Positions 1-9,551 of a stretch of DNA of 64,000 nucleotides are shown here, one piece after another (position 1 is the first letter of the stretch; every line of letters begins with the position of its first letter). The notes beneath the pieces were generated by a model. It did no database searches and was not told where the DNA came from. It worked only from the letters and a program-made list of their open reading frames with translations. This DNA is from Rubripirellula amarantea (GTDB taxonomy: Bacteria; Planctomycetota; Planctomycetia; Pirellulales; Pirellulaceae). The translations under genes and the position numbers were made by a program. The stretch is from positions 310,001-374,000 of the forward strand of contig NZ_SJPI01000003.1 of the NCBI RefSeq assembly GCF_007859865.1, written 5' to 3'.

Positions 1-168
1 AAGCAACTCGCTCTCGCAATTGCTGAGAAGAATCCTTTGCGGTGGATTTTGTGGTGGAGCAATACCGGACAACTCGTTTTCGATGCGCCCATATCCGCGC
101 ACCTCGACTACCGCCGAGTTTCGCCTGACGTAACCGTTTCTATCTGCCAGGACATGCTCGCGAGATAG
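1..168 (+). CDS. C-terminal end of an unrecognised protein (partial)
   Basis: The first frame is open from the window edge to a TAG stop at 166-168 and gives 55 residues containing Trp-rich and hydrophobic stretches (RWILWWSN, LVFDAPIS). The composition looks like coding sequence, but I do not recognise the family and the start lies outside the window. Its 3' end overlaps the 3' end of the convergent receiver gene by 29 bp, which is unusual and lowers confidence. It could be a chance open frame. Confidence 0.35.
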   Translation, partial: KQLALAIAEKNPLRWILWWSNTGQLVFDAPISAHLDYRRVSPDVTVSICQDMLAR

Positions 169-502
169 CGGCTTGCAATTCTGGCCCACTGATAGGCTTT
201 AATAGAAAATCCGTGACGAAGCCCAATTCTTGTTCATTTGGCCGTTCGTGGGCCGATACCACGATGACGGGAATCATCTGGCTCTGAGCAATTCGTTTTG
301 CCGCCTCGAGCCCGGACAACTTAGGCATCTGAACGTCGGTGATTACCAGATCGGGTTGCGATGAAAGACACACAACGACAAGTTCCAGACCATCGGCTGC
401 CTCGCCGACTACATCGCAGTTCAGTTTGCAAAGCAAACGCCGAAATCCGTGCCGTATGTCTGCTTCATCGTCAGCGATTACGATTCTTAGGCGGTTCGTC
501 AT
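140..502 (-). CDS. Single-domain response regulator (CheY-like receiver)
   Basis: A 120-residue protein consisting only of a receiver domain. The acidic pair is D11-D12, the phospho-acceptor is D56 (in DLVITDVQMP), the switch Ser is S83 and the conserved Lys is K102 (LLKP). There is no output domain, so it should act by protein contact, as a phosphate sink or as an intermediate in a relay. It lies 71 bp downstream of the histidine kinase on the same strand, which makes that kinase the obvious partner. The NtrC-type activator on the other side of the kinase is a competing phosphate acceptor. The receiver call is secure; the partner is inferred. Confidence 0.9.
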   Translation of the reverse strand: MTNRLRIVIADDEADIRHGFRRLLCKLNCDVVGEAADGLELVVVCLSSQPDLVITDVQMPKLSGLEAAKRIAQSQMIPVIVVSAHERPNEQELGFVTDFLLKPISGPELQAAISRACPGR

Positions 503-573
503 GATCGAGTGTCGAGCATTTACTCAACGCGTTCCTACTTATCGCTCGATGTAAACCAGCTTCGCTTGCTGTG

Positions 574-2211
574 TTACGCTCGCGGCATTTTGATTACGAA
601 TTCAGCACCATCATTAGAATCGCTTCCAATTTCAATCGTGCCATGGTGAGCTAACAGGAACCTCTTCGCAATTGCCATGCCCAAACCGGTTCCCTTGGCC
701 TTACTCGTATGAAACGCCTCGAAAACGTAGGGACGCATTTCCGGCGGCAGGCCCGGACCATTGTCGCGAATTGAAATTTGCAAACCGGGCACCCCGTCGA
801 TATCGATTTCCTGGCAGGTCACTGTGATACGGACCGGATCACTACACGCGGCAAGAGAATTTTCGAAGAGGTTTCGAAACACTTGCTCGAGACGGAACGC
901 GTCGCAGCGACAATCTAAGTTCACGTTCGCGACTTGTTCAATGAGTTGAGCATCGCGTTCACCTCGCGAGACTTTCAGATTCGTCCAGGCCTGTCGCCAC
1001 ACTTCAGCAAAGTTGCCGTTTGCCGCGATCAATTGAATGGGGCCAGCGAAATTACGAAGCTCGTCGTGTAGTCGTTCCAGGTCTGCCTTCGCGCGACTGA
1101 TCCGGTCGAGGTCCTGCCTAGCTTCACTTCCCGGTTCAATGTCGTACTGAAGGACTTCGACGCTGACTTGAATTCGCTGCAGCGCGTTTCGGCTTTCATG
1201 AGCGATAGCCGAAACCATTTGCCCCATCGCGGCAAGTCGTTCGGCCTGCACAAGCTTGTCCTGACTGGCCGCAAGTTTGGCCTCTGCAAGTTTGCGGTCA
1301 GTGATATCGCGAATCATGCCAATGAAGCCCAGTGGCGAACCGTGCTCGTCTCGGATCGTGCCGCCAACAATTTCACCAGGAAAAGTATCTCCCGACTTCT
1401 TACGCCACTCAATTTCAATCACCTCAAGATCCTCGGCCGCTTGCGTGACGTCGGTATTGAATCGCTCTCTGGCAAGTCGCTTATGATCCTCGGCATTTGC
1501 GTAAAGGAACGCGGTATCTTTTCCTAATACCTCATGGGGCTCGTATCCGAACATCTTCGACGCGCTACGGCTAAAGTGTGTGATCTTGCGTTCGAGACTA
1601 CTCGATAAAAGGGCATCGGGGACTCCGTTGACAATCGTCTTTAGCAACGCACGCTCGCGTTCGACCTCATGCTGATACCGCACGCGTCCAATCGCCAACG
1701 CTGCGAGGTTTGCACAACTCGATACGAAGTCCAACTCGTTCTGCGTTGGTGCTCGAGGACTCTTGTAATACATTGCGAAGGTCCCCAACACTTCGCCGGT
1801 CGAAGCAATGATCGGCTCCGACCAACAAGCACGAAGTGACGCTCTCAATGCGACTTCACGACCGCCGTCCCAAAGTGGGTCCGAACTGATATCTTCCACC
1901 ACGACCCGTTTGCGCGTGAACGCGGCAGTCCCGCAAGAACCAACGTTTGGCCCCGGAATCGTCCCATCGATCGCGTCGCAATAGAAAGCAGGTAGTCGGC
2001 GAGAAGCCCCGCTACGAAGACGCCCCGATTCCATATCGACCAAAAGCACCGAAGCAATCATCTCGGGTCGAGATTCTTCAGCGACGTCAATCAACGTATG
2101 CAACACTTCGTCTAGCGAGGCTCCTTCGGCCAGTCGCTTCAGCACGAGCGTTTGACCACGTAGATCTGTTTCGAGCAGATCATGTTGACGAAGATTTTCG
2201 GGACGATTCAT
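574..2211 (-). CDS. GAF-PAS sensor histidine kinase
   Basis: A 545-residue kinase without obvious membrane segments, so probably cytoplasmic. An N-terminal GAF domain (about residues 20-178) is followed by a PAS/PAC domain (about 185-310) and a short coiled linker. The HisKA-type dimerisation helix carries His338 in the motif AHESRN. The HATPase domain shows the N box NLFENSLAAC (447-456), G1 DNGPGL (483-488) and G2 GTGLGMA (507-513). It is divergent from the NtrC-type activator that starts 134 bp away and is followed on its own strand by a lone receiver, so the three form a local two-component system. The signal is unknown; GAF plus PAS suggests a small ligand, redox or gas input. Confidence 0.93.
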   Translation of the reverse strand: MNRPENLRQHDLLETDLRGQTLVLKRLAEGASLDEVLHTLIDVAEESRPEMIASVLLVDMESGRLRSGASRRLPAFYCDAIDGTIPGPNVGSCGTAAFTRKRVVVEDISSDPLWDGGREVALRASLRACWSEPIIASTGEVLGTFAMYYKSPRAPTQNELDFVSSCANLAALAIGRVRYQHEVERERALLKTIVNGVPDALLSSSLERKITHFSRSASKMFGYEPHEVLGKDTAFLYANAEDHKRLARERFNTDVTQAAEDLEVIEIEWRKKSGDTFPGEIVGGTIRDEHGSPLGFIGMIRDITDRKLAEAKLAASQDKLVQAERLAAMGQMVSAIAHESRNALQRIQVSVEVLQYDIEPGSEARQDLDRISRAKADLERLHDELRNFAGPIQLIAANGNFAEVWRQAWTNLKVSRGERDAQLIEQVANVNLDCRCDAFRLEQVFRNLFENSLAACSDPVRITVTCQEIDIDGVPGLQISIRDNGPGLPPEMRPYVFEAFHTSKAKGTGLGMAIAKRFLLAHHGTIEIGSDSNDGAEFVIKMPRA

Positions 2212-2345
2212 GGCGGTACAGCGTTACGTGAGTTCGCTTTGATACTGAAATGACACTGAAATTAGCAAGCTCGCAAGCGGGTTCGCGACTAGATCATATC
2301 GCTTCGATGCCTTCCGGCTCATCGCCAAACGACTAAGATGAGGCA

Positions 2346-3683
2346 ATGATAAAGGAAACATTTGAAATTCTATTCGTTGACGATGATTCCGATTTCGCCG
2401 CTGGATGCGTTCGCTGGTTTCAAAAGAATGGCCATCAGGTTACCTACACATCCAGTGGCCAGGACGGCATCAGCCAATGTGAACGACGTGATTTCGACAT
2501 TGCCGTGCTCGATTGGAACCTTCCGGGCCTCAGCGGGCTTGAACTCGTCCAGCGGATGCGGGACATCAACCCGGAAACGGAGATCATCGTCCTCACCGGC
2601 GCTGGGACGATTGAAAACGCCGTTGAGTCGATGCGGCGAGGGGTATTTGACTTTCTTTCGAAACCGTTCCCGATGCTTGAGCTGGAACGTCGCTGCTTGG
2701 GAGCACTCGAACGAAGAAAACTTCGCAAAGAAAACACGCAGCTACGCGAAGTCATTGGTCGCACCAAACGACCGCCAGCGAAGATGTTGGGCGAATGCGA
2801 GCCGATGCAGAAGGTATTGCGGCTGATCGATCGTGTCGCTCCGACAGACAATCCCGTCTTGATCGAGGGTGAAAGTGGCACGGGCAAGGAACTCGTCGCC
2901 CAAGCGATCCATCAAGCTAGCTCTCGTGCCAATCGCCCAATGGTGACAGTGAACTGCGCCGCGTTGCCGGAACAACTCGTCGAAAGTGAACTATTCGGAC
3001 ACGAGAAAGGCTCCTTCACCGGTGCAACATCGGCGAAATCGGGACTCTTTGAAGTGGCTGATCACAGCTCCCTATTCATTGACGAAATTGGAGAGCTGCC
3101 GCTCGCGTTACAACCTAAGCTGCTTCGCGTATTGGAAGACGGTTCGATGCGTCGAGTCGGCTCTGAAAAAGAACGCCGAGTCGATGTAAGAATCGTCGCA
3201 GCGACAAATCGAAACCTCAAACAAGAAGTCGAAGAAGGTCGATTCCGAGAAGACCTGTACTACCGAATCAATGTCCTGACTCTTGATTTGCCTCCGCTAC
3301 GTGAGCGTTCGGGGGACGTCAGCCTTCTGCTGGACCATTTTCTCGGTGAAGGATACGAGCTGGATGAAGACGCTCGATCAGCACTCGAATCGCATAACTG
3401 GCCAGGCAACATACGTCAGTTGATCAACACGATCAAACGAGCCCAAGTCCTTTCTGATTCCCTGATCACGATCGAAGAATTGCCAGACGAGTTTGAGCCT
3501 TTGCCAAACAACTTTGATGCGGAAGTGCCTGAGTCGGAAGGAACGCTAATGACGTTGCAACGGCAGCACATTGCTGAAGTTCTAGAAAAAGCAAACGGCA
3601 ACAAATCTGCAGCGGCACGCATCCTTGGCGTCGAGCGCCGCAAGCTTTACCGAATGATGAAACAACACGGCATTGATTCCTAG
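2346..3683 (+). CDS. NtrC-family sigma-54-dependent response regulator
   Basis: A 445-residue transcription activator with three classical parts. The N-terminal receiver has phospho-acceptor D56 and a conserved SKPF. The AAA+ central domain has Walker A GESGTGKE at 175-182, Walker B LFIDEIGE at 243-250 and the sigma-54 contact loop GSFTGA at 222-227, the accepted Ser variant of GAFTGA. The C-terminal Fis-type helix-turn-helix lies at about 405-440. It should hydrolyse ATP to open RpoN promoters. It is divergent from the GAF-PAS kinase, and the next gene downstream is preceded by a clear -24/-12 promoter. Many other genes in the window have the same promoter type, so it is a good candidate for their activator, though this is not shown by sequence alone. 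Confidence 0.95.
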   Translation: MIKETFEILFVDDDSDFAAGCVRWFQKNGHQVTYTSSGQDGISQCERRDFDIAVLDWNLPGLSGLELVQRMRDINPETEIIVLTGAGTIENAVESMRRGVFDFLSKPFPMLELERRCLGALERRKLRKENTQLREVIGRTKRPPAKMLGECEPMQKVLRLIDRVAPTDNPVLIEGESGTGKELVAQAIHQASSRANRPMVTVNCAALPEQLVESELFGHEKGSFTGATSAKSGLFEVADHSSLFIDEIGELPLALQPKLLRVLEDGSMRRVGSEKERRVDVRIVAATNRNLKQEVEEGRFREDLYYRINVLTLDLPPLRERSGDVSLLLDHFLGEGYELDEDARSALESHNWPGNIRQLINTIKRAQVLSDSLITIEELPDEFEPLPNNFDAEVPESEGTLMTLQRQHIAEVLEKANGNKSAAARILGVERRKLYRMMKQHGIDS

Positions 3684-4002
3684 ATACCGATTGCTCATGG
3701 GATGTTCCTGTGCGTGTTTATGGCTCAATGGCCGACCTGGAGATGAACGATGTCAGCATGTTGACAAACGTGCCTATCTGTTGCGCCGATGTGGGCAAAT
3801 CGCCCTCTGTGATGCCAGACACTCCGTGACTCGATCCAGATGATCCGAAAAAACCTTCTTGTCGTGGTTCTGACGCGACATCGGCATGTCTATTGCATTG
3901 CAAACTAGGTGCTCCAGCGGGCTTTCTGTCCGTGACGGAGTCCGCGAAATACCTTTTGCAACTACTTACGACACGTATCTCCAAACCTTCTGAATCTAAG
4001 CA
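3684..4002 (+). promoter_or_regulatory. Intergenic control region with a candidate enhancer dyad
   Basis: This 319 bp gap has no convincing gene; the open frames are poor in composition. It holds a sigma-54 promoter core at 3882-3897, listed separately. About 120 bp upstream of the core, at 3751-3766, is a perfect dyad TGTCA-N6-TGACA, which also fits the TGT-N10-ACA layout known for NifA-type enhancer sites. A second dyad, TGTCG-N11-CGACA (3860-3880), abuts the -24 box. The spacing suits an activator site acting through DNA looping, but binding by the adjacent NtrC-type protein is inference. Confidence 0.45.
3882..3897 (+). promoter_or_regulatory. Sigma-54 (-24/-12) promoter of the SDR-permease-dehydrogenase operon
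   Basis: The core CGGCATGTCTATTGCA matches the RpoN consensus TGGCACG-N4-TTGCA at all key positions, with GG and GC exactly 10 bases apart. Transcription should start near 3908, about 95 bp before the SDR start codon. The gene immediately upstream is a sigma-54 activator. Confidence 0.75.
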
Positions 4003-4791
4003 ATGGAATTAGAACTCAACAACAAGACAGCGTTGGTGACGGCATCAACCGGTGGCATTGGATTGGCAATCGCAAGCAACTTGGCTTCCGAGGGAGCAAC
4101 GACGATCGTCAACGGCCGCAGCGAGTCGAGCGTTAGCAAAGCGATGGACGAGATTCGAAAGAGAACACCCAACGCCGACCTGATTGGACTCGTAGCTGAT
4201 AATGGGACATCCGCTGGGGTGGCTCAAACCGTAGAACAGCATCCTCAAGTTGATATTCTGATCAACAATCTCGGCATTTTTGAGGCAGTCGATTTCTTTG
4301 ACTTGACGGACGAAGCATGGCAGGAAATCTTCGACATCAACGTCATGAGCGGTGTGCGACTGGCGCGACACTACTTGAAGGAAATGCTTGACCGCGATAC
4401 CGGACGCATCATCTTTATCAGCAGTGAATCAGGAGTAGTCCCGGCGCCCGAGATGCCTCATTATGCGATGACAAAGACCGCTCAGCTCGCCGTCTCACGC
4501 AGTTTGGCTCAGTTGACCAAGGGAAGTTCTGTTACAGTGAATACTGTCATGCCTGGTTCAACCATGACACCCGGTGTGAAGGAATTTGTCACCAATCTTT
4601 TCCCAGAGCTAGACTACCCATCGGCCGAGCGACGCTTCATGTCAGAGAATCGACCGACCTCGTTGATTCAAAGACTGATTGCCCCTCAAGAGATCGCCAA
4701 CCTAGTTACGTTCGTTGCCAGCCCACTGGCGTCGGCAATCAACGGTGCTTCGCTAAGGGTCGATGGGGGCATCGTGCCGACAATCGTCTGA
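4003..4791 (+). CDS. Short-chain dehydrogenase/reductase (SDR)
   Basis: A 262-residue classical SDR. The Rossmann nucleotide motif is TASTGGIG (13-20), the structural motif is NNLG (88-91), and the catalytic Ser140/141, Tyr154 and Lys158 follow the YxxxK pattern. It oxidises or reduces an alcohol/carbonyl pair with NAD(P); the substrate cannot be read from the sequence. It heads a run with an NCS1 permease and a mannitol-dehydrogenase-family enzyme, and a sigma-54 promoter lies 95 bp upstream. Its stop codon sits inside the first copy of a 14-bp tandem repeat. Confidence 0.9.
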   Translation: MELELNNKTALVTASTGGIGLAIASNLASEGATTIVNGRSESSVSKAMDEIRKRTPNADLIGLVADNGTSAGVAQTVEQHPQVDILINNLGIFEAVDFFDLTDEAWQEIFDINVMSGVRLARHYLKEMLDRDTGRIIFISSESGVVPAPEMPHYAMTKTAQLAVSRSLAQLTKGSSVTVNTVMPGSTMTPGVKEFVTNLFPELDYPSAERRFMSENRPTSLIQRLIAPQEIANLVTFVASPLASAINGASLRVDGGIVPTIV

Positions 4792-4836
4792 CAACAATTG
4801 TCTGACAACAATTGTCTGACAACAATTGTCTGACAA
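4786..4836. repeat. 14-bp tandem repeat, about 3.6 copies
   Basis: The unit GTCTGACAACAATT is repeated three times perfectly, then partly. The first copy contains the TGA stop of the SDR gene. Each full unit contributes to an 8-bp palindrome ACAATTGT. It lies between the SDR and permease genes and could be a slippage product, or could affect transcript processing. Confidence 0.9.
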
Positions 4837-4871
4837 CCATGGAATAGCAACATGAACACAAAGCGAACTGT

Positions 4872-6596
4872 ATGAGCGACGATGATGACGCAATTGCGAT
4901 CTCAAGTATTGACCCCGAGCAATTGCCGGTCGCAGAGAACGAACTGCATGGATGGACTCACTTTGCGGGATTGTATGCTGGCGAGCATGTTGCAGCGACC
5001 GAGTTTGTCATCGGAGCAACATTCGTCGCGTTAGGTGCATCCACGAAAGACATTCTGATCGGGCTATTGATCGGCAATATCCTTGCGATTCTAAGCTGGA
5101 CGTTGATCACGACGCCAATCGCAGTCCAAACGCGGCTAAGTCTCTATACGTATCTGCATAAGATCGCTGGGGACTCAATGAGCGATCTCTACAACTGGGC
5201 CAACGTTCTGATCTTCACCGTCATCTCGGCGGCAATGATCACCGTTTCATGCACGGCCGTTCGGCTGCTGTTGAATATCCCGGCGCAATTGGAATGGTAC
5301 CCCAGCGACGGACTATTCATCGCGGTTGTTGTTGCCGTGGGGATGATCGTCGTGCTAGTTGCGATGTATGGATTTAATGCCGTTGCTGAATTTTCAGGTC
5401 TCTGCGGTCCCTGGTTGGTTGTGATGTTCGTCAGCGGCGCATTGGTGTTGTTCCCAGCGCTCGCCGACGCAGTCCTTGGCAGCACTCAACTAACCGGGTT
5501 TGCCGACTTCATCGCGATCGGCGATCAATCGATTTGGACCGGGATTAATAGTGAAGGGCAACCCGGCATTGGATTGTTGGAAGTCATCGGGTTCGCTTGG
5601 GCAGCCAATACGATCACCCACTTTGGATTGATTGACATGGCACTCCTGCGTTACGCAAAGAAGAGCGTCTATGGACTTTGCACCAGTGCCGGCATGCTGT
5701 TTGGTCACTACATCGCCTGGATTGCTGCAGGGATCATGGGTGCAGGAACAGCGGTGCTTATGAAATCCACCATCGTCGAATTGGACCCCGGCGACGTTGC
5801 CTATCGTGCGCTGGGTTTGTCGGGATACGTGATCGTGATCATAGCGGGTTGGACGACCGCCAATGCGAACCTTTATCGCGCCGGTTTGGCAGCCCAGGCA
5901 ATTTTCCACATGCACTCACGAAAGAAGGTCACCTTCACAGTGGGTGTCGTCACCGTCGCGATCGCGTGCTTCCCCTTCGTGTACAAACAAATTCTCCCGC
6001 TTCTTACCTACGCAGGTTTGATCGTGGTCCCAGTCGGTGGAATCGTGTTCGCCGAACATGTCATCTTTCCCCGCATCTCGTTGACGAGGTACTGGGCCAA
6101 GTACAAGGGTCTGACTCACAGCACTCCAGCGGTTGCGTCGTGGGTAGCTGGACTTGTATTTGGCTTCGGGCTGAACTACTTGCATGTGATGTCGTTCTTT
6201 TACCTATTCCTGCCAACCTGGGCATTTACCATCGTTTTCTACACGATGCTGGCGAGCCTTTATGGAGCCAGGGATAGCTATCCAGTCGAGGTGGCCGCCG
6301 AGCAAAAACGCAACGAGGCAATCCGAGAGTTCCAGCAGCAACGAGCGAGATTGCTGCAACGACCGATTTACGATGCCTCAGCAATGACGAATGTGCTGCG
6401 TGTCATAAAGTGGTTGGCCCTGGCAATCACACTAGTTCTGGCGTTGGTGGTGATGTTCGCTAGTCCGGACATGACAATCTACGAGCGTAATGCGTCGATT
6501 TTCTACGCGTGGGGCTTTGCCTTAACGATTACTTACTTCGTTTCCGCTTACTGGGTTTTGCAGCGAACGAAAAAACTGAACCAGGTAGCAATATGA
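4872..6596 (+). CDS. NCS1-type purine/cytosine permease family transporter
   Basis: A 574-residue integral membrane protein with about 12 hydrophobic segments. Near the N terminus is the HGWTHFAGLYAGEH region typical of cytosine/purine/uracil/allantoin (NCS1) carriers, which import nucleobases or related compounds with H+ or Na+. A C-terminal extension adds a charged stretch (about 475-510) and two more membrane helices, making it longer than CodB-type members. It is 80 bp downstream of the SDR and overlaps the next gene by 4 bp (ATGA), so translation is probably coupled. The substrate may instead be a polyol or other compound, given the dehydrogenases on either side. Confidence 0.82.
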   Translation: MSDDDDAIAISSIDPEQLPVAENELHGWTHFAGLYAGEHVAATEFVIGATFVALGASTKDILIGLLIGNILAILSWTLITTPIAVQTRLSLYTYLHKIAGDSMSDLYNWANVLIFTVISAAMITVSCTAVRLLLNIPAQLEWYPSDGLFIAVVVAVGMIVVLVAMYGFNAVAEFSGLCGPWLVVMFVSGALVLFPALADAVLGSTQLTGFADFIAIGDQSIWTGINSEGQPGIGLLEVIGFAWAANTITHFGLIDMALLRYAKKSVYGLCTSAGMLFGHYIAWIAAGIMGAGTAVLMKSTIVELDPGDVAYRALGLSGYVIVIIAGWTTANANLYRAGLAAQAIFHMHSRKKVTFTVGVVTVAIACFPFVYKQILPLLTYAGLIVVPVGGIVFAEHVIFPRISLTRYWAKYKGLTHSTPAVASWVAGLVFGFGLNYLHVMSFFYLFLPTWAFTIVFYTMLASLYGARDSYPVEVAAEQKRNEAIREFQQQRARLLQRPIYDASAMTNVLRVIKWLALAITLVLALVVMFASPDMTIYERNASIFYAWGFALTITYFVSAYWVLQRTKKLNQVAI

Positions 6597-8083
6597 ATAT
6601 CCCAATCTCGTTGAACAATAAAAACTTGGCGCAGCTTAGCGATGATATTGTTCGTCCCCACTACGATCGTAGTTGCGTCACGACCGGGATTGTCCACGTG
6701 GGAATTGGCGGATTCCATCGTTCTCACGAAGCGTTCTACACCGACTTGCTACTCGAATCGGGAGCTTCTTCCCAGTGGGGAATTTGTGGTGTAGGCCTGC
6801 GGGAGCCCGATCGGAAGATGGCGAAGATCCTGAAACAGCAGGATTACCTCTACACGCTAATCGTTAAGCATCCTGACGGTAGGATCGAAACGAAGGTGAT
6901 CGGATCCATCATTGATTTCATGATGGGATGTGATGATCCACAATCCGTCATCGATCGAATGGCTCATCCCGACACCAAGATTGTTTCGTTAACGATCACC
7001 GAAGGAGGATACAACATCGACGCCGAAACAGGTGACTTCGATGCATCGAATCCTGACGTACAGCATGACGTTCAAAACGCAACTCAACCTCGCTTGGTCT
7101 TTGGCTTTCTGACTGAAGCACTCCGAAAACGCCGCGACCAAGGTCTTGAAGCATTCACCATTCAGTCCTGTGACAACATTCAACATAACGGCGATCTGAC
7201 TCGCAAAATGGTGCTCGGTTTTGCGAAACTGCAGGACAAGGACCTAGCGAACTGGATTGAACGTGAAGTCTCTTTTCCCAATGCGATGGTCGATCGGATC
7301 ACTCCTGTGACCACTCAATCGGACATTGATTTCTTGCGTTCCGAGTTTGACTTGGATGACCAATGGCCGGTGGTTTGCGAACCGTTTTGCCAATGGGTGA
7401 TCGAAGACAAGTTTTCGGCAGGTCGACCTGAATGGCAAGACGTAGGCGCCCAATTTGTGGGGGACGTAAAACCTTATGAAGAGATGAAACTGCGGCTACT
7501 TAACGCTGGTCACTCGGTACTGGGGATTCTTGGTAGCGTGTTCGGCTACCAAACGATTGACGAATGCGTGCATGACGATCTGTTTCGCGAGTTTCTAAAA
7601 CAGTTTTACGATCGTGAAGCTGCCCCAGTCCTCGATGCAGTCGAAGGAATCGATCTGGACCAATACAAAGCAACTCTGATCGAACGATTTGGCAATCCGA
7701 ACATCAGAGACAATCTCGCCCGCATCTGCCTTGGCAGCTCGAGTAAGTTGCCTGTCTTCTTGATGCCCACCATTCGGAAGAACCTTTCAAGTGGCGGGAG
7801 CATTCAGTTGGCTACGCTTGTGATCGCTGCTTGGTGCTACTACAGCGACCGTCACGCCGATCGTCACGGGAATTCACTCGAAGTCACGGACGAACTGAAA
7901 GACAGCTTGCACGAAGCAGCCAAAGCGACCGACCAAGACCGGCTGTCATTCCTGAAAGTAAAATCTGTGTTTGGTGACCTTGCGAACAACGAACGTTTCG
8001 CTGATACCTATTCCGAAATGATTCAACGGGTCTATCGTGAACCCGATGTTACCAAGCATATGCGATCTATTTTAGAAGGCTGA
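6593..8083 (+). CDS. Mannitol dehydrogenase family polyol/uronate oxidoreductase
   Basis: A 496-residue long-chain polyol dehydrogenase. The N-terminal nucleotide-binding motif is VHVGIGGFHRSH (about 34-45), a PNAMVDRITP signature follows, and the C-terminal domain has the catalytic-lysine region KLRLLNAGHS. Members interconvert D-mannitol/fructose, arabinitol/xylulose or hexuronates with NAD(H). I chose the ATG at 6593 because it overlaps the permease stop (ATGA) and gives the usual family length; an upstream in-frame ATG at 6509 lies inside the permease. The enzyme could regenerate NAD+ under reducing conditions, in line with the nearby lactate dehydrogenase. Confidence 0.9.
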   Translation: MNIPISLNNKNLAQLSDDIVRPHYDRSCVTTGIVHVGIGGFHRSHEAFYTDLLLESGASSQWGICGVGLREPDRKMAKILKQQDYLYTLIVKHPDGRIETKVIGSIIDFMMGCDDPQSVIDRMAHPDTKIVSLTITEGGYNIDAETGDFDASNPDVQHDVQNATQPRLVFGFLTEALRKRRDQGLEAFTIQSCDNIQHNGDLTRKMVLGFAKLQDKDLANWIEREVSFPNAMVDRITPVTTQSDIDFLRSEFDLDDQWPVVCEPFCQWVIEDKFSAGRPEWQDVGAQFVGDVKPYEEMKLRLLNAGHSVLGILGSVFGYQTIDECVHDDLFREFLKQFYDREAAPVLDAVEGIDLDQYKATLIERFGNPNIRDNLARICLGSSSKLPVFLMPTIRKNLSSGGSIQLATLVIAAWCYYSDRHADRHGNSLEVTDELKDSLHEAAKATDQDRLSFLKVKSVFGDLANNERFADTYSEMIQRVYREPDVTKHMRSILEG

Positions 8084-8177
8084 AGCAGTCGAATCGCAAA
8101 TCGTTCACGGAGCCAGTTTCATGTCTCAAAAAATTTATTTGTTGATCAGAATCGCGTTACCGAAAACGGTATCGGTC

Positions 8178-8604
8178 ACGATATCACTTACTACGCCGAG
8201 ACTCGTTACTCTGCCAACAAGTACGGCCCGACATGCTTCTAGCCCCAATGTGCAACCGTAGCACTTTGTCTTTGTGTCATCCCATAAAGCAAATGAGTGA
8301 ATCGGGAATGCACCGATCTAGACACTGAAAACTCTTAACGTGTCTTGGATCAAGAGCAAGGCGATGGTCGATACGCGTCCAAAGCGTTGAAGTAACAGAT
8401 GGATAGCGGCGCAAATGATTCATTAACATCCACCGACGCGAATCGAACGACAGGCAGCACGGGTTAGACAAGCAACTTTATCTTGATGTTGGTCAATTCT
8501 TGCTGGGAGTCGCAACCTTGGGCATCGACGCGACGTCAACGGAAGGTGTTGATTTCGATTCACTTGATGAAGAGCTCGAACTACAAACGAAAGGTTACCT
8601 ATGA
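8178..8604 (+). pseudogene. Decayed NfsB-type NAD(P)H nitroreductase
   Basis: Pieces of one nitroreductase can be read in order in shifting frames. The N-terminal start DITYYAETRYSANKY ends at a stop at 8240-8242. Then come a hydrophobic strand (about 8256-8280), the segment LDQEQGDGRYASKALK followed by a stop (8345-8395), and a frame open from 8419 to 8604. The last piece contains the family hallmark YLDVGQFLLGVATLGID and ends prematurely after LQTKGYL. Most of the flavin-contacting middle and the last 40 or so residues are missing. The terminal stop overlaps the start codon of the lactate dehydrogenase gene. Order and similarity make a chance reading unlikely; no functional product is expected. 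Confidence 0.8.
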
Positions 8605-9551
8605 AAGTTGGAATTGTCGGAAGCGGATTCGTCGGATCTACCGCCGCGTACGCGCTGGTCATGCAAGGAATCGGTCGAGAGATCGTGATGGTAGACTTGG
8701 ATTCCGCTAGGTCGGCTGCGGAAGCCGATGACATATCGCACGCAGTTCCTTTTTCGAACCCGCTAACGTTGTTACCGGGCGAATACGCTGACTTGGTTGG
8801 CAGCCGAGTCGTGATCGTTGCTGCCGGCGCCAATCAAGTGCCTGGTGAAACAAGACTAGAACTACTGCAAAGAAACGCGGATGTATTTCGTGAAGTGATT
8901 CCTAAAATAATCGAGCATGCTCCCGGTGCCATCTTGCTGATTGCGACCAATCCGGTCGACATCATGACTCATATGGCAGGCGAGTTTGCGACTGCTTGTG
9001 GGATGCCACTTCATCGAGTTATCGGTGCGGGAACGATGCTCGACACCGCCCGTTTCCGCACTCTGCTTGGCCAACACTACGGAATCGACTCGCAACATGT
9101 GCATGGTTACGTTGTCGGCGAACACGGTGATTCCGAAGTGCTAACGTGGTCTCATGTAACGATCGCAGGCATGTCGCTTGAAGAGTTCGGTAAGGTACGC
9201 GGCGTGAAGTTAGATGACGATTCTCGCTCGAAGATAGACCAACAAGTGCGGGGAGCGGCCTATCGTATTATCGAAGGCAAGGGCGCAACCTACTACGGAA
9301 TCGGTGGTGCTATTGCCAAGATAGTCGACGTGATTTTGCACGACCAACGTTCCATTTTGACGATCTGCTCGCGTATCGAAAAAATGGAAGGGCTGCCCGA
9401 CGTCACCATCTCAATGCCGCACCTGATCGGTGGCGATGGCGTGATTGCCCCTATCCCGTTGAACCTGGACCAAACTGAGCAACGTGCCCTGCAAGCAAGT
9501 GCTCAAATCATTCGTCAGGCAACGCAATCACTTGATCTTTCAGAAAACTAA
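8601..9551 (+). CDS. ldh: L-lactate dehydrogenase
   Basis: A 316-residue NAD-dependent enzyme converting pyruvate and L-lactate. The nucleotide motif GSGFVG is at 7-12. The specificity residue is Gln79 in [10 protein letters not shown], which marks lactate rather than malate dehydrogenase. Catalytic Arg85, Asp148/Arg151 (MLDTAR) and the proton-relay His175 (GEHGDS) are all present, and length is normal. An AAAGG ribosome site lies about six bases upstream, in the tail of the nitroreductase remnant. No sigma-54 site was found directly upstream, so it may be read through from the operon starting at 4003 or have its own promoter inside the remnant. A LarA-type lactate racemase lies 40 kb away. 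Confidence 0.95.
   Translation: MKVGIVGSGFVGSTAAYALVMQGIGREIVMVDLDSARSAAEADDISHAVPFSNPLTLLPGEYADLVGSRVVIVAAGANQVPGETRLELLQRNADVFREVIPKIIEHAPGAILLIATNPVDIMTHMAGEFATACGMPLHRVIGAGTMLDTARFRTLLGQHYGIDSQHVHGYVVGEHGDSEVLTWSHVTIAGMSLEEFGKVRGVKLDDDSRSKIDQQVRGAAYRIIEGKGATYYGIGGAIAKIVDVILHDQRSILTICSRIEKMEGLPDVTISMPHLIGGDGVIAPIPLNLDQTEQRALQASAQIIRQATQSLDLSEN

Noticed and set aside
3718-3984. 88-residue minus-strand open frame
   Set aside because: Poor composition, and it covers the sigma-54 promoter of the next operon.
6509-6592. Upstream in-frame start for the mannitol-dehydrogenase gene
   Set aside because: It lies inside the permease coding sequence and adds residues not seen in the family; the ATGA overlap at 6593 is a better start.
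8423-8833. 136-residue minus-strand open frame over the nitroreductase remnant and ldh start
   Set aside because: It is antisense to ldh; the plus strand gives recognisable protein.
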